Assembly (NCBI RefSeq): GCF_002741075.1
Contig: NZ_CP016634.1
Span: 2,774,501-2,838,500 of the forward strand
Source: Pseudomonas putida
GTDB lineage: Bacteria; Pseudomonadota; Gammaproteobacteria; Pseudomonadales; Pseudomonadaceae
Length of the DNA: 64,000 nt
Direction of reading: 5' to 3'
The position numbers were made by a program, and so were the translations under genes. A model generated the notes under the pieces. The model ran no database searches. It was not told the origin of the DNA and saw nothing but the letters and a program-made list of their open reading frames with translations. Within the stretch, counting starts at the first letter, position 1, and every line of letters begins with the position of its first letter. Positions 15,084 to 24,082 of the stretch are shown here, one piece after another.

Positions 15084-16512
15084 AGCGTTGATACTGCGTT
15101 TTCAACCGCTGGACATGGGCCTGCCAGGCCTCCAATACACCTCTTCCAGCAGCGTCCGCCGTCGCCAGGGCGCTCTGGCAAGCCTGCTCGAAATCACCCA
15201 GCGTGTTGGGCGCACCCAGCCGCGGGTCACTCAACCGTTGCTGGCAGAACGAGAACCAGCGTTGCCGCTCCTCGGCATTCAAGGTCTCGGCGAAGTTTCT
15301 TGCCCGGTAACGGAATAAAAGCTCCGACATTCTGGGGTCGTCGAACATCCAGTGCCCCTGCCCCAATTGCGCAGGTTCGAGGGTGCGTACCTGTTCGCAC
15401 AGCCGACGATCCCGGTCCCCCAGAAAACCGTCATACAACTGTTGTTCAGGATCCTCGCTGGGCGCGAACTCATCACTGCTGTAAATACCCTCGAGCTTTT
15501 CCTGCCAAACAGACTGTTGCTCGGCCAATTGTTCCCCACGGCGTTGCAACTGCGACATATCCAGACCCAGCCGCTGCTGATCGACAGGGCGCAATACCGA
15601 CAAGGGCGCCACGACCGGGCAACGATTGATGTGCACCAACTTCAGCGGAACGGGCAATTGTCCATCAGGTAATTCGTCACGCCGGGTATACAAACGTTGT
15701 CGCAATGTTTCTGTGGTCTCTTGCAATAGCGGCAAGGTATCCAGGTGCAGGTCGCACACAATCAGCGCATTCCGATTACGCGGGTGCCAGGCCAATGGCA
15801 ATACCACACCCAGATAATTACGCTCTGCAGAGAAACGGCCGGATACATGTACCAGCGGCTGCAAAAGACGAATCTGCTCCATTACCTTGTGCTTGCTGCG
15901 CAACTGGAACAACCAGTCATATAACTTGGGTTGTTTCTGGCGAATCAGGCGAGCCAGGGCGATCGTGGCCCGTACGTCGGAAAGCGCCTCGTGGGCGTGG
16001 CCATGGTCGATGCCGTTGGCCTTGCTCAGCAGTTCCAGGCGCAGACTGGTGCGGCCATCCTGCTGCGGCCAGACGATGCCCTCCGGGCGCAAGGCATAGG
16101 CGGTGCGCACCACGTCGATCAGGTCCCAGCGGCTGTTGCCCCCCTGCCATTCACGGGCGTAGGGGTCGAAAAAATTGCGATAGAGGCTGTAGCGAGTGAC
16201 TTCGTCATCGAAGCGCAGGGTGTTGTAGCCCGCACCACAGGTGCCGGGACGGGCCAGTTGTGCGTGGACCCGGGTCATGAATTCAGCTTCGCACAGGCCA
16301 TCGCGAGCCAGTTGCCCAGGTGTGATACCGGTGACCAGACAGGCGGCAGGATGCGGCAGGATATCGTCGCTGGGGCGGCAATAAAGGCTGATGGGCGCCT
16401 CGATCTCGTTGAGTTCAAGGTCTGTGCGCACGCCTGCGACCTGCAGCGGGCGGTCGCAGCGTGGATTGATGCCGGTGGTTTCGTAGTCGTGCCAGAAGAT
16501 GCTGGAGCTCAC
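15082..16512 (-). CDS. sbcB: Exodeoxyribonuclease I
   Basis: The 476-residue enzyme degrades single-stranded DNA 3' to 5' and takes part in recombination and mismatch repair. DEDDh exonuclease motifs are visible: FWHDYETTGINP at the N-terminus, AGYNTLRFDDEVTRY, and HEALSDVRATIALARLI. The C-terminal SH3-like and helical regions typical of ExoI follow. The GTG at 16512 has AGGA 8 bases upstream; the TTG six codons earlier has no ribosome site. The stop codon abuts a MITE-like repeat, so the 3' untranslated region may be altered. Confidence 0.94.
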   Translation of the reverse strand: MSSSIFWHDYETTGINPRCDRPLQVAGVRTDLELNEIEAPISLYCRPSDDILPHPAACLVTGITPGQLARDGLCEAEFMTRVHAQLARPGTCGAGYNTLRFDDEVTRYSLYRNFFDPYAREWQGGNSRWDLIDVVRTAYALRPEGIVWPQQDGRTSLRLELLSKANGIDHGHAHEALSDVRATIALARLIRQKQPKLYDWLFQLRSKHKVMEQIRLLQPLVHVSGRFSAERNYLGVVLPLAWHPRNRNALIVCDLHLDTLPLLQETTETLRQRLYTRRDELPDGQLPVPLKLVHINRCPVVAPLSVLRPVDQQRLGLDMSQLQRRGEQLAEQQSVWQEKLEGIYSSDEFAPSEDPEQQLYDGFLGDRDRRLCEQVRTLEPAQLGQGHWMFDDPRMSELLFRYRARNFAETLNAEERQRWFSFCQQRLSDPRLGAPNTLGDFEQACQSALATADAAGRGVLEAWQAHVQRLKTQYQR

Positions 16513-16602
16513 GGGGTCGTCCTGTAACAAGATCGACCAGAGTCTAGCGACCTGACAGGCCGGTTCGCACCCTCGATTTCGATGCAGCGCGTTGCCGAAG
16601 GC

Positions 16603-16962
16603 TCAGGCGGAGGCGTTGATGGGGCGAAAGCTGAAGTAATTGCGCAGCGCTCGGACGAAGTCGTCGTACTCCCGCGGCGGCTGCAACAGCATGAAGCCGG
16701 CGTCATAGTGACCGGGTGTCTGATCTTCACGGCACCACAGGCAACTGGCAGTGAGATTGATGAACTGCACCCCGCCACCGGCCACCGGCAGGCGCAGTTG
16801 CAATTCGAAATCCGGCCCCACCAGCACCGGCAGATGGCTGATCAACATCATGCCGTCTTCCGAGGCATTGCCCAGGTAGCCGATCTGCTGGTCGGTGAAC
16901 CGGTTGTAGACCTTGAGGACACAAGGCAACTGGTGGCGTTCTATATGGCGTTGGATAAACAT
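16603..16962 (-). CDS. PilZ-domain c-di-GMP binding protein
   Basis: The 119-residue single-domain protein has both PilZ ligand motifs: RxxxR as RHIER near residues 5-9 and (D/N)xSxxG as NASEDG around residues 33-38. The beta-barrel PilZ fold follows. It should bind c-di-GMP and act as a cytoplasmic effector; the partner is unknown. The C-terminal part (FVRALRNYFSFRP) is helical. No strong ribosome site precedes the ATG. A gene like this lies between sbcB and pykA in other Pseudomonas (from memory). Confidence 0.85.
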   Translation of the reverse strand: MFIQRHIERHQLPCVLKVYNRFTDQQIGYLGNASEDGMMLISHLPVLVGPDFELQLRLPVAGGGVQFINLTASCLWCREDQTPGHYDAGFMLLQPPREYDDFVRALRNYFSFRPINASA

Positions 16963-17083
16963 GGCGTGGTGCGATCCGTACCTGATGCCAGGAAGACAAG
17001 GTACTGGCGGTGAACGTTACATCTTGTCAACAGATTAGCTCAGCGCGACTCGGCATTCCCATGAAATCAAGAACACCTTGGTG

Positions 17084-17467
17084 TTAACGCCAAGGTGTAC
17101 CACCCGCAGGCGAGGCTACCGCCGACTCGCCCCGTAGATGCCCAAGCTGCTCGAGGGTCTGCAGGCGCGCCTTGGCGCGATAGGCGTACTCGTTCTGTGG
17201 ATAACGCTGGATCAGGTACTGATAGGTCTGGGCCGCGTCCATGTAGAGCTTCTGGCGCTCCAGGCACTGGCCACGCAACATCGAAACTTCTGGATGGATG
17301 AACGGGCGCGCACGGCTGGTTCGGTCCACCTCCGACAGCTCCAGCATCACGCGCTGGCAGTCGCCCCGGTCGTAGGCGCGGTAGGCGTTGTTCAGGTGAT
17401 GGTCCATCGACCAGCGGGTGCAGCCGACGACACTGGCCGCGACGGCTAAAACGATCAGGGCTCGCAT
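17084..17467 (-). CDS. Small TPR-like lipoprotein
   Basis: The 127-residue protein has a lipoprotein signal with lipobox VVGC (Cys16). It is followed by helix pairs resembling tetratricopeptide repeats (NNAYRAYDRGDCQRVMLELS; AAQTYQYLIQRYPQNEYAYR). It is probably anchored in the outer or inner membrane facing the periplasm. AAGGAG lies directly before the start. No enzymatic motif was seen; a scaffold role is likely but unproven. Confidence 0.8.
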   Translation of the reverse strand: MRALIVLAVAASVVGCTRWSMDHHLNNAYRAYDRGDCQRVMLELSEVDRTSRARPFIHPEVSMLRGQCLERQKLYMDAAQTYQYLIQRYPQNEYAYRAKARLQTLEQLGHLRGESAVASPAGGTPWR

Positions 17468-17648
17468 GGGGGATCTCCTTTGATGGACAGTGTATCGGCC
17501 TGGCGCGGCAAATCTTCACACGTATGTGCAAGCATACCTCGACCGTTCAAACGCCACCCTGACACGCGGTGAGGTAGTGCAACGGAACAATGACTACAGC
17601 GATATTCAGGAGTAGCCTTTCGCTGCGCTTCACTATAGGAGTCTGTGC

Positions 17649-19100
17649 ATGACCATCCGCCGTACCAAAATCGTCGCCACCCTTGGCCCCGCCAGCAATT
17701 CACCGGAAGTGATCGAACAACTGATCCTCGCCGGCCTGGACGTGGCACGCCTGAACTTCTCCCACGGCACTCCAGACGAGCACAAGGCCCGCGCCCGCCT
17801 GATCCGCGACATCGCCGCCAAGAATGGCCGCCACGTCGCACTGCTGGGCGACCTGCAGGGTCCCAAGATCCGCATCGCCAAATTCAGCAACAAGCGCATC
17901 GAATTGAAGATCGGTGACAAGTTCACCTTCTCCACCGCCCACCCGCTGACCGAAGGCAACCAGGACATCGTCGGTATCGACTACCCCGACCTGGTCAAGG
18001 ACTGCGGCGTCGGCGACGAGCTGCTGCTCGACGACGGCCGCGTGGTCATGCGCGTCGAGACCGCCACCGCCGATGCCCTGCACTGCGTGGTGATCATCGG
18101 TGGCCCGCTGTCCGACCACAAAGGCATCAACCGCAAAGGTGGCGGCCTGACCGCCCCGGCCCTGACCGAAAAAGACAAGGCCGACATCAAGCTAGCCGCG
18201 GAAATGGACCTGGACTACCTGGCCGTCTCCTTCCCGCGTGACGCCAGCGACATGGAATACGCCCGCAAGCTGCGCGACGAAGCCGGCGGCACCGCCTGGC
18301 TGGTGGCCAAGATCGAGCGCGCCGAGGCCGTCGCCGACGACGAGACCCTGGACAGCCTGATCGCCGCCTCCGACGCGGTGATGGTCGCCCGTGGTGACCT
18401 GGGCGTGGAAATCGGCGACGCCGAGCTGATCGCCATCCAGAAGAAGATCATCCAGCACGCTCGCCGCAACAACAAGGCGGTGATCGTCGCGACCCAGATG
18501 ATGGAGTCGATGATCCAGAACCCGATGCCGACCCGCGCCGAAGTATCCGACGTGGCCAACGCCGTACTGGACAACACCGACGCGGTGATGCTCTCCGCCG
18601 AGAGCGCCGCCGGCGCCTACCCGATCGAAGCGGTCCAGGCCATGGCTCGTGTCTGCCAGGGCGCCGAGAAGCACCCGACCAGCCAGAAGTCCAGCCATCG
18701 CCTGCACACCACCTTCGAGCGCTGCGACGAGAGCATCGCCCTGGCCGCGATGTACACCGCCAACCACTTCCCGGGCGTCAAGGCGATCATTGCGCTGACC
18801 GAGAGCGGCTACACCCCGCTGATCATGTCGCGCCTGCGTTCGCACGTACCGATCTACGCCATGTCGCCGCACCGCGCGACCCAGGCCCGTGCGTCGCTGT
18901 TCCGCGGCGTCTACCCGATCGCCTTCGACCCGGCCTCGCTGCCGGCCGAAAAGGTCAGCCAGGCAGCGGTCGACGAACTGCTCAAGCGCGGCCTGGTGCA
19001 ACAGGGTGACTGGGTGATCCTGACCAAGGGCGACAGCTACCACACCATCGGTGGCACCAACGGCATGAAGATCCTGCACGTGGGTGATCCGCTGGTCTGA
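17649..19100 (+). CDS. pykA: Pyruvate kinase
   Basis: PykA converts phosphoenolpyruvate and ADP to pyruvate and ATP, the last glycolytic step. The 483-residue protein opens with RRTKIVATLGPASNSPEVI. It carries the catalytic Lys segment WLVAKIERAEAV, the metal site MVARGDLGVEIG and the SAESAAGAYP region, and ends with the C-terminal allosteric domain. Length and sequence agree with PykA rather than PykF. It is monocistronic, with a hairpin at 19182 after it. In this strain it is about 37 kb from groEL. Confidence 0.97.
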   Translation: MTIRRTKIVATLGPASNSPEVIEQLILAGLDVARLNFSHGTPDEHKARARLIRDIAAKNGRHVALLGDLQGPKIRIAKFSNKRIELKIGDKFTFSTAHPLTEGNQDIVGIDYPDLVKDCGVGDELLLDDGRVVMRVETATADALHCVVIIGGPLSDHKGINRKGGGLTAPALTEKDKADIKLAAEMDLDYLAVSFPRDASDMEYARKLRDEAGGTAWLVAKIERAEAVADDETLDSLIAASDAVMVARGDLGVEIGDAELIAIQKKIIQHARRNNKAVIVATQMMESMIQNPMPTRAEVSDVANAVLDNTDAVMLSAESAAGAYPIEAVQAMARVCQGAEKHPTSQKSSHRLHTTFERCDESIALAAMYTANHFPGVKAIIALTESGYTPLIMSRLRSHVPIYAMSPHRATQARASLFRGVYPIAFDPASLPAEKVSQAAVDELLKRGLVQQGDWVILTKGDSYHTIGGTNGMKILHVGDPLV

Positions 19101-19181
19101 TGTCTTCAGACCCTAGGGCCCCTGCGCGGCCCATCGCAGGCTCCCACGGCTGTACCAGTGGGAGCGACCTTGTGTCGCAAC

Positions 19182-19205
19182 AGGAGGGCAACGCCCTCCT
19201 CTTGT
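19182..19205 (+). terminator. Terminator after pykA
   Basis: AGGAGGGC-AAC-GCCCTCCT is a perfect 8-bp stem followed by CTTGTT. It lies between the convergent pykA and ferredoxin reductase genes. Confidence 0.65.
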
Positions 19206-19209
19206 TCAC

Positions 19210-20142
19210 TCACGCGTGCTCGGTGAACACGTCGGCAAACACCTGGTTCCTCGGCACCCCGGCTATGAACAGCCACCGCGCGAACCGCTCCACGCTCCCC
19301 GGTGCGCCGCACAGCAGCGCGACGGTCTGTCGCGACGCCGGACGCAACCCCGCCAACGCCTCCTCTACCCGATCCGCCACCACCTGTTGCACCTTTACCT
19401 GTGGATAACGGCTCGCCAATGCCTGCAGCCCCTCGGCCAGGTAATGCCCCTCGTCATCACGCGCCACATGCAACACCTTGATCGCCCCCTGATGCCCCTG
19501 ACGCAACGCCTCGCGCAGGATGCCCCATAACGGCCCCAGCCCCGTCCCCGCCGCGAGCAGCCACAGCGGCCGCTCCTGCCAGTCCGCGTCGTAATGCAAG
19601 GCTGCGCCCCTGAGCTCGCCCAAGCGCAGCTCATCCCCAACGGCCAGCTGCCTGGCCTTGCCGCAAAAGGTGCCCGACAGGCGGCAGTCCAGGTGAAATT
19701 CCAGAAACGCGTCCTCGCCTGGCAGGCTGGCCAGCGAATAAGGCCGTGCGACCCCCTGCAGCCACAGCACCAGATGCTGGCCTGCCTGATAGCGCAGAGG
19801 CCGCTCGGGCTCAAGACGCAAGCGCAACACATCACCGAACCAGTCCAGCTCGCGGACCCGCGCGGGCAGGCCATCGCTCAACGGATCGAAGACCGCAACC
19901 CGCAGATCGCCGCTCACCTGACACTGGCAAGCCAGACGCCAGCCCTGCTCGCGTCGCTCGCGGTCCAACGCCTCGGGCATGGCATCCTCGGGTTGCCCTT
20001 CCAGGCAATGCACCAGGCAAGCGTGGCAGCTGCCGGCGCGGCAGCTGTAGGGCACGGCATAGCCGGCCTCGTTGAGGGCGTCGAGCAGGTTGCTGGCGAC
20101 CGGCACGGTCCAGCGCTGCTCACCGACGCGAAGTTCGGGCAT
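19210..20142 (-). CDS. 2Fe-2S ferredoxin / FAD-NAD(P) reductase fusion protein
   Basis: The 310-residue protein joins an N-terminal plant-type ferredoxin domain to a ferredoxin-NAD(P)+ reductase. The ferredoxin Cys ligands are in CRAGSCHACLVHC, plus a last Cys in LACQCQ. The reductase has FAD motif ARPYSLAS and NAD(P) motif LLAAGTGLGPLWGIL. It could pass electrons from NAD(P)H to an oxygenase or another acceptor that is not encoded nearby. The ATG at 20142 follows a long open stretch without homology. It is divergent from fumarase; PAO1 has a similar gene near pykA (from memory). Confidence 0.88.
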   Translation of the reverse strand: MPELRVGEQRWTVPVASNLLDALNEAGYAVPYSCRAGSCHACLVHCLEGQPEDAMPEALDRERREQGWRLACQCQVSGDLRVAVFDPLSDGLPARVRELDWFGDVLRLRLEPERPLRYQAGQHLVLWLQGVARPYSLASLPGEDAFLEFHLDCRLSGTFCGKARQLAVGDELRLGELRGAALHYDADWQERPLWLLAAGTGLGPLWGILREALRQGHQGAIKVLHVARDDEGHYLAEGLQALASRYPQVKVQQVVADRVEEALAGLRPASRQTVALLCGAPGSVERFARWLFIAGVPRNQVFADVFTEHA

Positions 20143-20397
20143 GATCGAGACGTCTCCACACATCACTGCGCCCACTCTAGGGCCTGGCCGGCAATTGAGC
20201 AAAAAGGATGCCCGCACGCTGCCGACCTTGGTCCAGGCCACGCGCAGGTGTGCCGGGCACCGATGCGCGCTATACTGCCGCGCCCTTTTGCGTCGGCCAC
20301 TGCCTGCCGGCGCGCCTTGCAAGGTGTTTCGACGCGCTGGTCGGCTGTGTCGGAAGAGCCTTTTTGAATGTTCCCGTCTTTAAGAGGAGCGCGCTGC

Positions 20398-21921
20398 ATG
20401 ACCGTGATCAAGCAAGACGACCTGATTCAGAGCGTTGCCGACGCCCTGCAATTCATCTCGTACTACCACCCCGTCGATTTCATCCAGGCGATGCACGAGG
20501 CGTATCTGCGTGAAGAGTCGCCCGCTGCGCGCGACTCCATCGCCCAGATCCTGATCAACTCGCGCATGTGCGCCACCGGCCACCGTCCGATCTGCCAGGA
20601 CACCGGTATCGTCACCGTGTTCGTGCGCGTGGGCATGGACGTACGCTGGGACGGCGCCACCCTGAGCGTCGACGACATGATCAACGAGGGTGTGCGTCGC
20701 GCCTACAACCTGCCTGAAAACGTCCTGCGCGCCTCGATCCTGGCTGACCCCGCCGGTGCCCGCAAGAACACCAAGGACAACACCCCGGCCGTCATCCACT
20801 ACTCCATCGTTCCCGGCGACAAGGTCGAGGTCGACGTCGCAGCCAAGGGCGGCGGCTCGGAGAACAAGTCGAAGATGGCCATGCTCAACCCATCCGACTC
20901 GATCGTCGACTGGGTCCTGAAGACCGTTCCGACCATGGGCGCTGGCTGGTGCCCGCCTGGCATGCTGGGTATCGGCATCGGCGGCACTGCCGAGAAAGCC
21001 GCGGTCATGGCCAAGGAAGTGTTGATGGAGTCCATCGACATCCACGAACTCAAAGCCCGTGGCCCGCAGAACCGCATCGAGGAACTGCGCCTGGAGCTGT
21101 TCGAGAAGGTCAACCAGCTGGGCATCGGCGCCCAGGGCCTGGGCGGCCTGACCACCGTGCTCGACGTCAAGATCATGGACTACCCGACCCACGCCGCCTC
21201 GCTGCCGGTCTGCATGATCCCGAACTGCGCCGCCACCCGTCACGCCCACTTCGTGCTCGACGGCTCCGGCCCGGCCGAGCTGGAAGCTCCGTCGCTGGAC
21301 GCCTACCCAGAAATCGTCTGGGAAGCAGGCCCAAGCGCCCGTCGCGTCAACCTCGACGCGATCACCCCGGAAGAAGTCGCCAGCTGGAAGCCGGGCGAGA
21401 CCCTGCTGCTCAACGGCAAGATGCTCACCGGCCGCGACGCTGCGCACAAGCGCATGGTCGAGATGCTCAACCGCGGCGAAGAGCTGCCAGTGGACCTCAA
21501 AGGCCGCTTCATCTACTACGTCGGCCCAGTCGATCCGGTCGGTGACGAAGTGGTAGGCCCTGCCGGCCCGACCACTGCGACCCGCATGGACAAGTTCACC
21601 CGCCAGATCCTCGAACAGACCGGTCTGCTGGGCATGATCGGCAAATCCGAGCGTGGTCCGACCGCCATCGAAGCGATCAAGGACAACAAAGCGGTGTACC
21701 TGATGGCCGTCGGTGGCGCTGCCTACCTGGTGGCCCAGGCGATCCGCAAATCCCAGGTCCTGGCCTTCGCCGAGCTGGGCATGGAAGCGATCTACGAGTT
21801 CGAGGTCAAGGACATGCCGGTCACCGTCGCGGTGGACAGCAACGGTGAGTCGGTGCACATCACCGGTCCCGCCCTGTGGCAGAGCAAGATCGCCCAGAGC
21901 CTGGCGGTCGAAGTGAAGTAA
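20398..21921 (+). CDS. fumA: Class I (Fe-S) fumarate hydratase
   Basis: The 507-residue TCA-cycle enzyme hydrates fumarate to L-malate using an oxygen-sensitive [4Fe-4S] cluster. Its N-terminal Fe-S-lyase alpha domain includes MCATGHRPICQDTGIVTVF and VIPNC-type Cys (CMIPNCAATRHAHF). The C-terminal beta domain includes the swivelling region TGRDAAHKRMVE. AGAGGAG sits 8 bases before the ATG at 20398. The gene name is by family; Pseudomonas genomes also have fumC-type enzymes. A REP pair follows the stop. Confidence 0.93.
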   Translation: MTVIKQDDLIQSVADALQFISYYHPVDFIQAMHEAYLREESPAARDSIAQILINSRMCATGHRPICQDTGIVTVFVRVGMDVRWDGATLSVDDMINEGVRRAYNLPENVLRASILADPAGARKNTKDNTPAVIHYSIVPGDKVEVDVAAKGGGSENKSKMAMLNPSDSIVDWVLKTVPTMGAGWCPPGMLGIGIGGTAEKAAVMAKEVLMESIDIHELKARGPQNRIEELRLELFEKVNQLGIGAQGLGGLTTVLDVKIMDYPTHAASLPVCMIPNCAATRHAHFVLDGSGPAELEAPSLDAYPEIVWEAGPSARRVNLDAITPEEVASWKPGETLLLNGKMLTGRDAAHKRMVEMLNRGEELPVDLKGRFIYYVGPVDPVGDEVVGPAGPTTATRMDKFTRQILEQTGLLGMIGKSERGPTAIEAIKDNKAVYLMAVGGAAYLVAQAIRKSQVLAFAELGMEAIYEFEVKDMPVTVAVDSNGESVHITGPALWQSKIAQSLAVEVK

Positions 21922-21940
21922 GGCTGATGTAGCAGCGACG

Positions 21941-22032
21941 TCCGCTTCGCGGGTAAACCCGCTCCCACAGGGAACCCACTGAACCTGAAAACAGTGGTGT
22001 TCTTGAGTGAGTGGGCTTACCCGCGAGGGGGC
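21941..22032. repeat. REP pair after fumarase
   Basis: CGCTTCGCGGGTAAACCCGC (21943-21962, followed by TCCCACAGG) is a P. putida REP. An inverted, degenerate copy (GTGGGCTTACCCGCGAG, 22011-22027) follows, between convergent genes. Confidence 0.75.
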
Positions 22033-22042
22033 CGCAGCTGTT

Positions 22043-22909
22043 CTATCCAATTCTGTCGAACTGCTCTGGCCAGTCCCTGCGGGTAAACACCTGCCCTTCC
22101 TGCCTCACCCGCCTCACCTGCTGCAAATCCACCTCGCACATCAACCACTGGCTGGTTGCAGGGCACAACTCATTGCTCTGTGCGATCACCCCATCTCCTG
22201 GCATGCCATGATCCGGCGGCACGAACAGCCCTGCACGGCCGATATTCTCGTCAAGCGCCGGCGACCAAGACGCCATGCCCACCGTGGAGCTTTGTAGCAC
22301 GGCGATCTGGTTCTCCAGTGCTCGGGCCTGGGCGCCGATGCGTACCCGGTGATAGCCAGCCTCGGTGTCGGTGCAGCTTGGGGCCAGAATCAAGTCGGCC
22401 CCCCTTTCGGCCAGATGCCGGGCAAGCAAGGGAAACTCGTTGTCGTAACAGATCAGGATGCCCAGCCGCCCCAAGGCGGTGTCGAACACCTTGAGCCCTT
22501 CCCCGGCAGCGATGTCCCACTGCTCGCGCTCGAAGCGCGTCATGATCAGTTTGTCCTGGTGCCCCATCACACCGTCAGGACCGAACAGCCAGGCTCGGTT
22601 GCGGTAACGGCCGTCGGCCTCACGCACCGGCAGGCTGCCCGGCTGCAGATAGACTCCCCAGCGCCGGGCAATTCCCTCACACAAGGCCATCCAGGGTTCG
22701 ACCAGCGGCTGGATGCCCGCGATCGAGCCCTTCAGGTCGCTCCGATGCTCGGGGGGTAACTGGCCACTGAGGACCAGCCCCGCATATTCGGGCAGTAGTA
22801 ACGCCCCCGCCTCGACAGCCTCGGCGCACAGGCCCTGGAGATGCTCGGCGTAGTCCTCCCAGGTTTCATGCAGCTCGATGGCGTACTGACAGGCGGCGAG
22901 GCGGATCAT
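22043..22909 (-). CDS. Carbon-nitrogen hydrolase (nitrilase superfamily)
   Basis: The 288-residue protein has the nitrilase-superfamily triad: Glu in LLLPEYAGL, Lys in GHQDKLIMTRFE, and Cys in LGILICYDNEFPLLAR. It hydrolyses an amide or nitrile bond of an unknown small substrate in the cytoplasm. It overlaps the upstream acetyltransferase gene by 4 bp, so the two are co-translated. This acetyltransferase/nitrilase pairing also occurs as a fused protein in some bacteria, suggesting a joint role in processing an amine or amide metabolite (inference). Confidence 0.87.
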   Translation of the reverse strand: MIRLAACQYAIELHETWEDYAEHLQGLCAEAVEAGALLLPEYAGLVLSGQLPPEHRSDLKGSIAGIQPLVEPWMALCEGIARRWGVYLQPGSLPVREADGRYRNRAWLFGPDGVMGHQDKLIMTRFEREQWDIAAGEGLKVFDTALGRLGILICYDNEFPLLARHLAERGADLILAPSCTDTEAGYHRVRIGAQARALENQIAVLQSSTVGMASWSPALDENIGRAGLFVPPDHGMPGDGVIAQSNELCPATSQWLMCEVDLQQVRRVRQEGQVFTRRDWPEQFDRIG

Positions 22910-23496
22910 AGAGGCAGTTCCTTGAGCCAGAACGACATGATCTTCGCTGACACCTGCTTTTCATCAAGGTCACGCCAGGCATAGGTGGTGCGCAAAGAAG
23001 GCTCGTGCAGGAAACCTCGATTTCGCCAGAAGCCATGCAAGGGCTTGTAGTCCGACGGTCTCCTGGGATGGCCGGCCGGGCGTTCGACCGCACAGAAGGC
23101 GCAGTAGTCAAATTCAGCGAGCTTGTGGGCATAGGACTCGCGCTCGATGAAAAAGCGCACGCCCAAGCCCTGGCCACGGTAGGCCGGCAATAGCACCGAC
23201 TCACCAAAGTAGTAGACGCTGGCCGGATCACGCCCCTGCGCCAGGAAAGGTTGCTGGAACTCAGGCGTTTCGTCACTCAAGGGCAGGCCCGTGGAGGCCC
23301 CTACGACCTTGCCCTGATCGATGGCCAAAACCGCCAGGCTGCGCCCGGAACGGGCGTAGGTGGAGAGATAGTCGGCCTCGTATTCCGGCGTACCGTCATA
23401 AAGGTAGGGAAACTCGCGAAACACCGTAAGGCGCAGGCGAGCGAGGTCATCGATGTAAGGCGCAATGGCGGCGCCGTGCAACAGGCGGATTTCCAT
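22906..23496 (-). CDS. GNAT-family N-acetyltransferase
   Basis: The 196-residue protein carries the acetyl-CoA loop motif LLPAYRGQGLGVRFF (Q/RxxGxG/A type) and the usual GNAT strands. It is the first gene of a two-gene operon with a nitrilase-family hydrolase (ATGA overlap). A Cys-containing segment YCAFCAVERPAGHPRRP is unusual. The acceptor substrate is not predictable. Confidence 0.85.
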   Translation of the reverse strand: MEIRLLHGAAIAPYIDDLARLRLTVFREFPYLYDGTPEYEADYLSTYARSGRSLAVLAIDQGKVVGASTGLPLSDETPEFQQPFLAQGRDPASVYYFGESVLLPAYRGQGLGVRFFIERESYAHKLAEFDYCAFCAVERPAGHPRRPSDYKPLHGFWRNRGFLHEPSLRTTYAWRDLDEKQVSAKIMSFWLKELPL

Positions 23497-23611
23497 GCTT
23501 GGCGGTCGTTTTGTCGATGTGGATGACGCGCTCGGCTAAGCCGGGCTTGAGGGGAAACCCTATCATCCGGCCCAAGCCATCCCCTTTCCCGTACACGACA
23601 GGAACATTGCC

Positions 23612-24010
23612 ATGACCGCTACCGAACTTGTGAACGCTTACTACGCAGCCTTCAACGCAGGCGACATGCCGACCTTTCTCGGCTTGCTCAGCGAGGATGT
23701 GATTCATGACATCAACCAGGGTGAACGGCAGATGGGCAAGACGGCCTTCGCGGCGTTCATGGATAAGATGAACCGCTGCTACCGGGAGCGTCTGGCGGAC
23801 ATCGTGGTCATGCAGAATGCCGATGGGAGCCGTGCAGCGGCAGAGTTCACCGTCCATGGGGAGTATCTGGCCGACGACGAAGGGCTGCCGCCGGCCAATG
23901 GGCAGACGTATGTGCTGCCGGCGGGGGCATTCTTCTATATCCACTGTGGGAAGATTGCTCGGGTGACCAATTACTACAACTTGAATGATTGGGTTGAGCA
24001 GGTGGTTTGA
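23612..24010 (+). CDS. SnoaL/ketosteroid isomerase-like protein
   Basis: The 132-residue protein has the cone-shaped NTF2/SnoaL fold pattern. The opening helix is TELVNAYYAAFNAGDMPTFL, then EDVIHDINQGERQMGKTAF, and the C-terminal strand is GKIARVTNYYNLNDW. Such proteins bind or isomerise small hydrophobic molecules, but many have no known activity. It is divergent from the GNAT-nitrilase operon and is followed after 72 bp by an IS256-family element. Confidence 0.82.
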   Translation: MTATELVNAYYAAFNAGDMPTFLGLLSEDVIHDINQGERQMGKTAFAAFMDKMNRCYRERLADIVVMQNADGSRAAAEFTVHGEYLADDEGLPPANGQTYVLPAGAFFYIHCGKIARVTNYYNLNDWVEQVV

Positions 24011-24082
24011 GTTTTTTGGGGTAGCGTGTGGGTATCCAATGTTGGTGGTGGCGCTGATCGCGCTTTTCGCCTTTACCGGGAC

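Noticed and set aside
20380..22050. 556-codon minus-strand frame over fumarase
   Set aside because: Antisense shadow of fumA; the translation is His/Asp/Val-rich and not protein-like.
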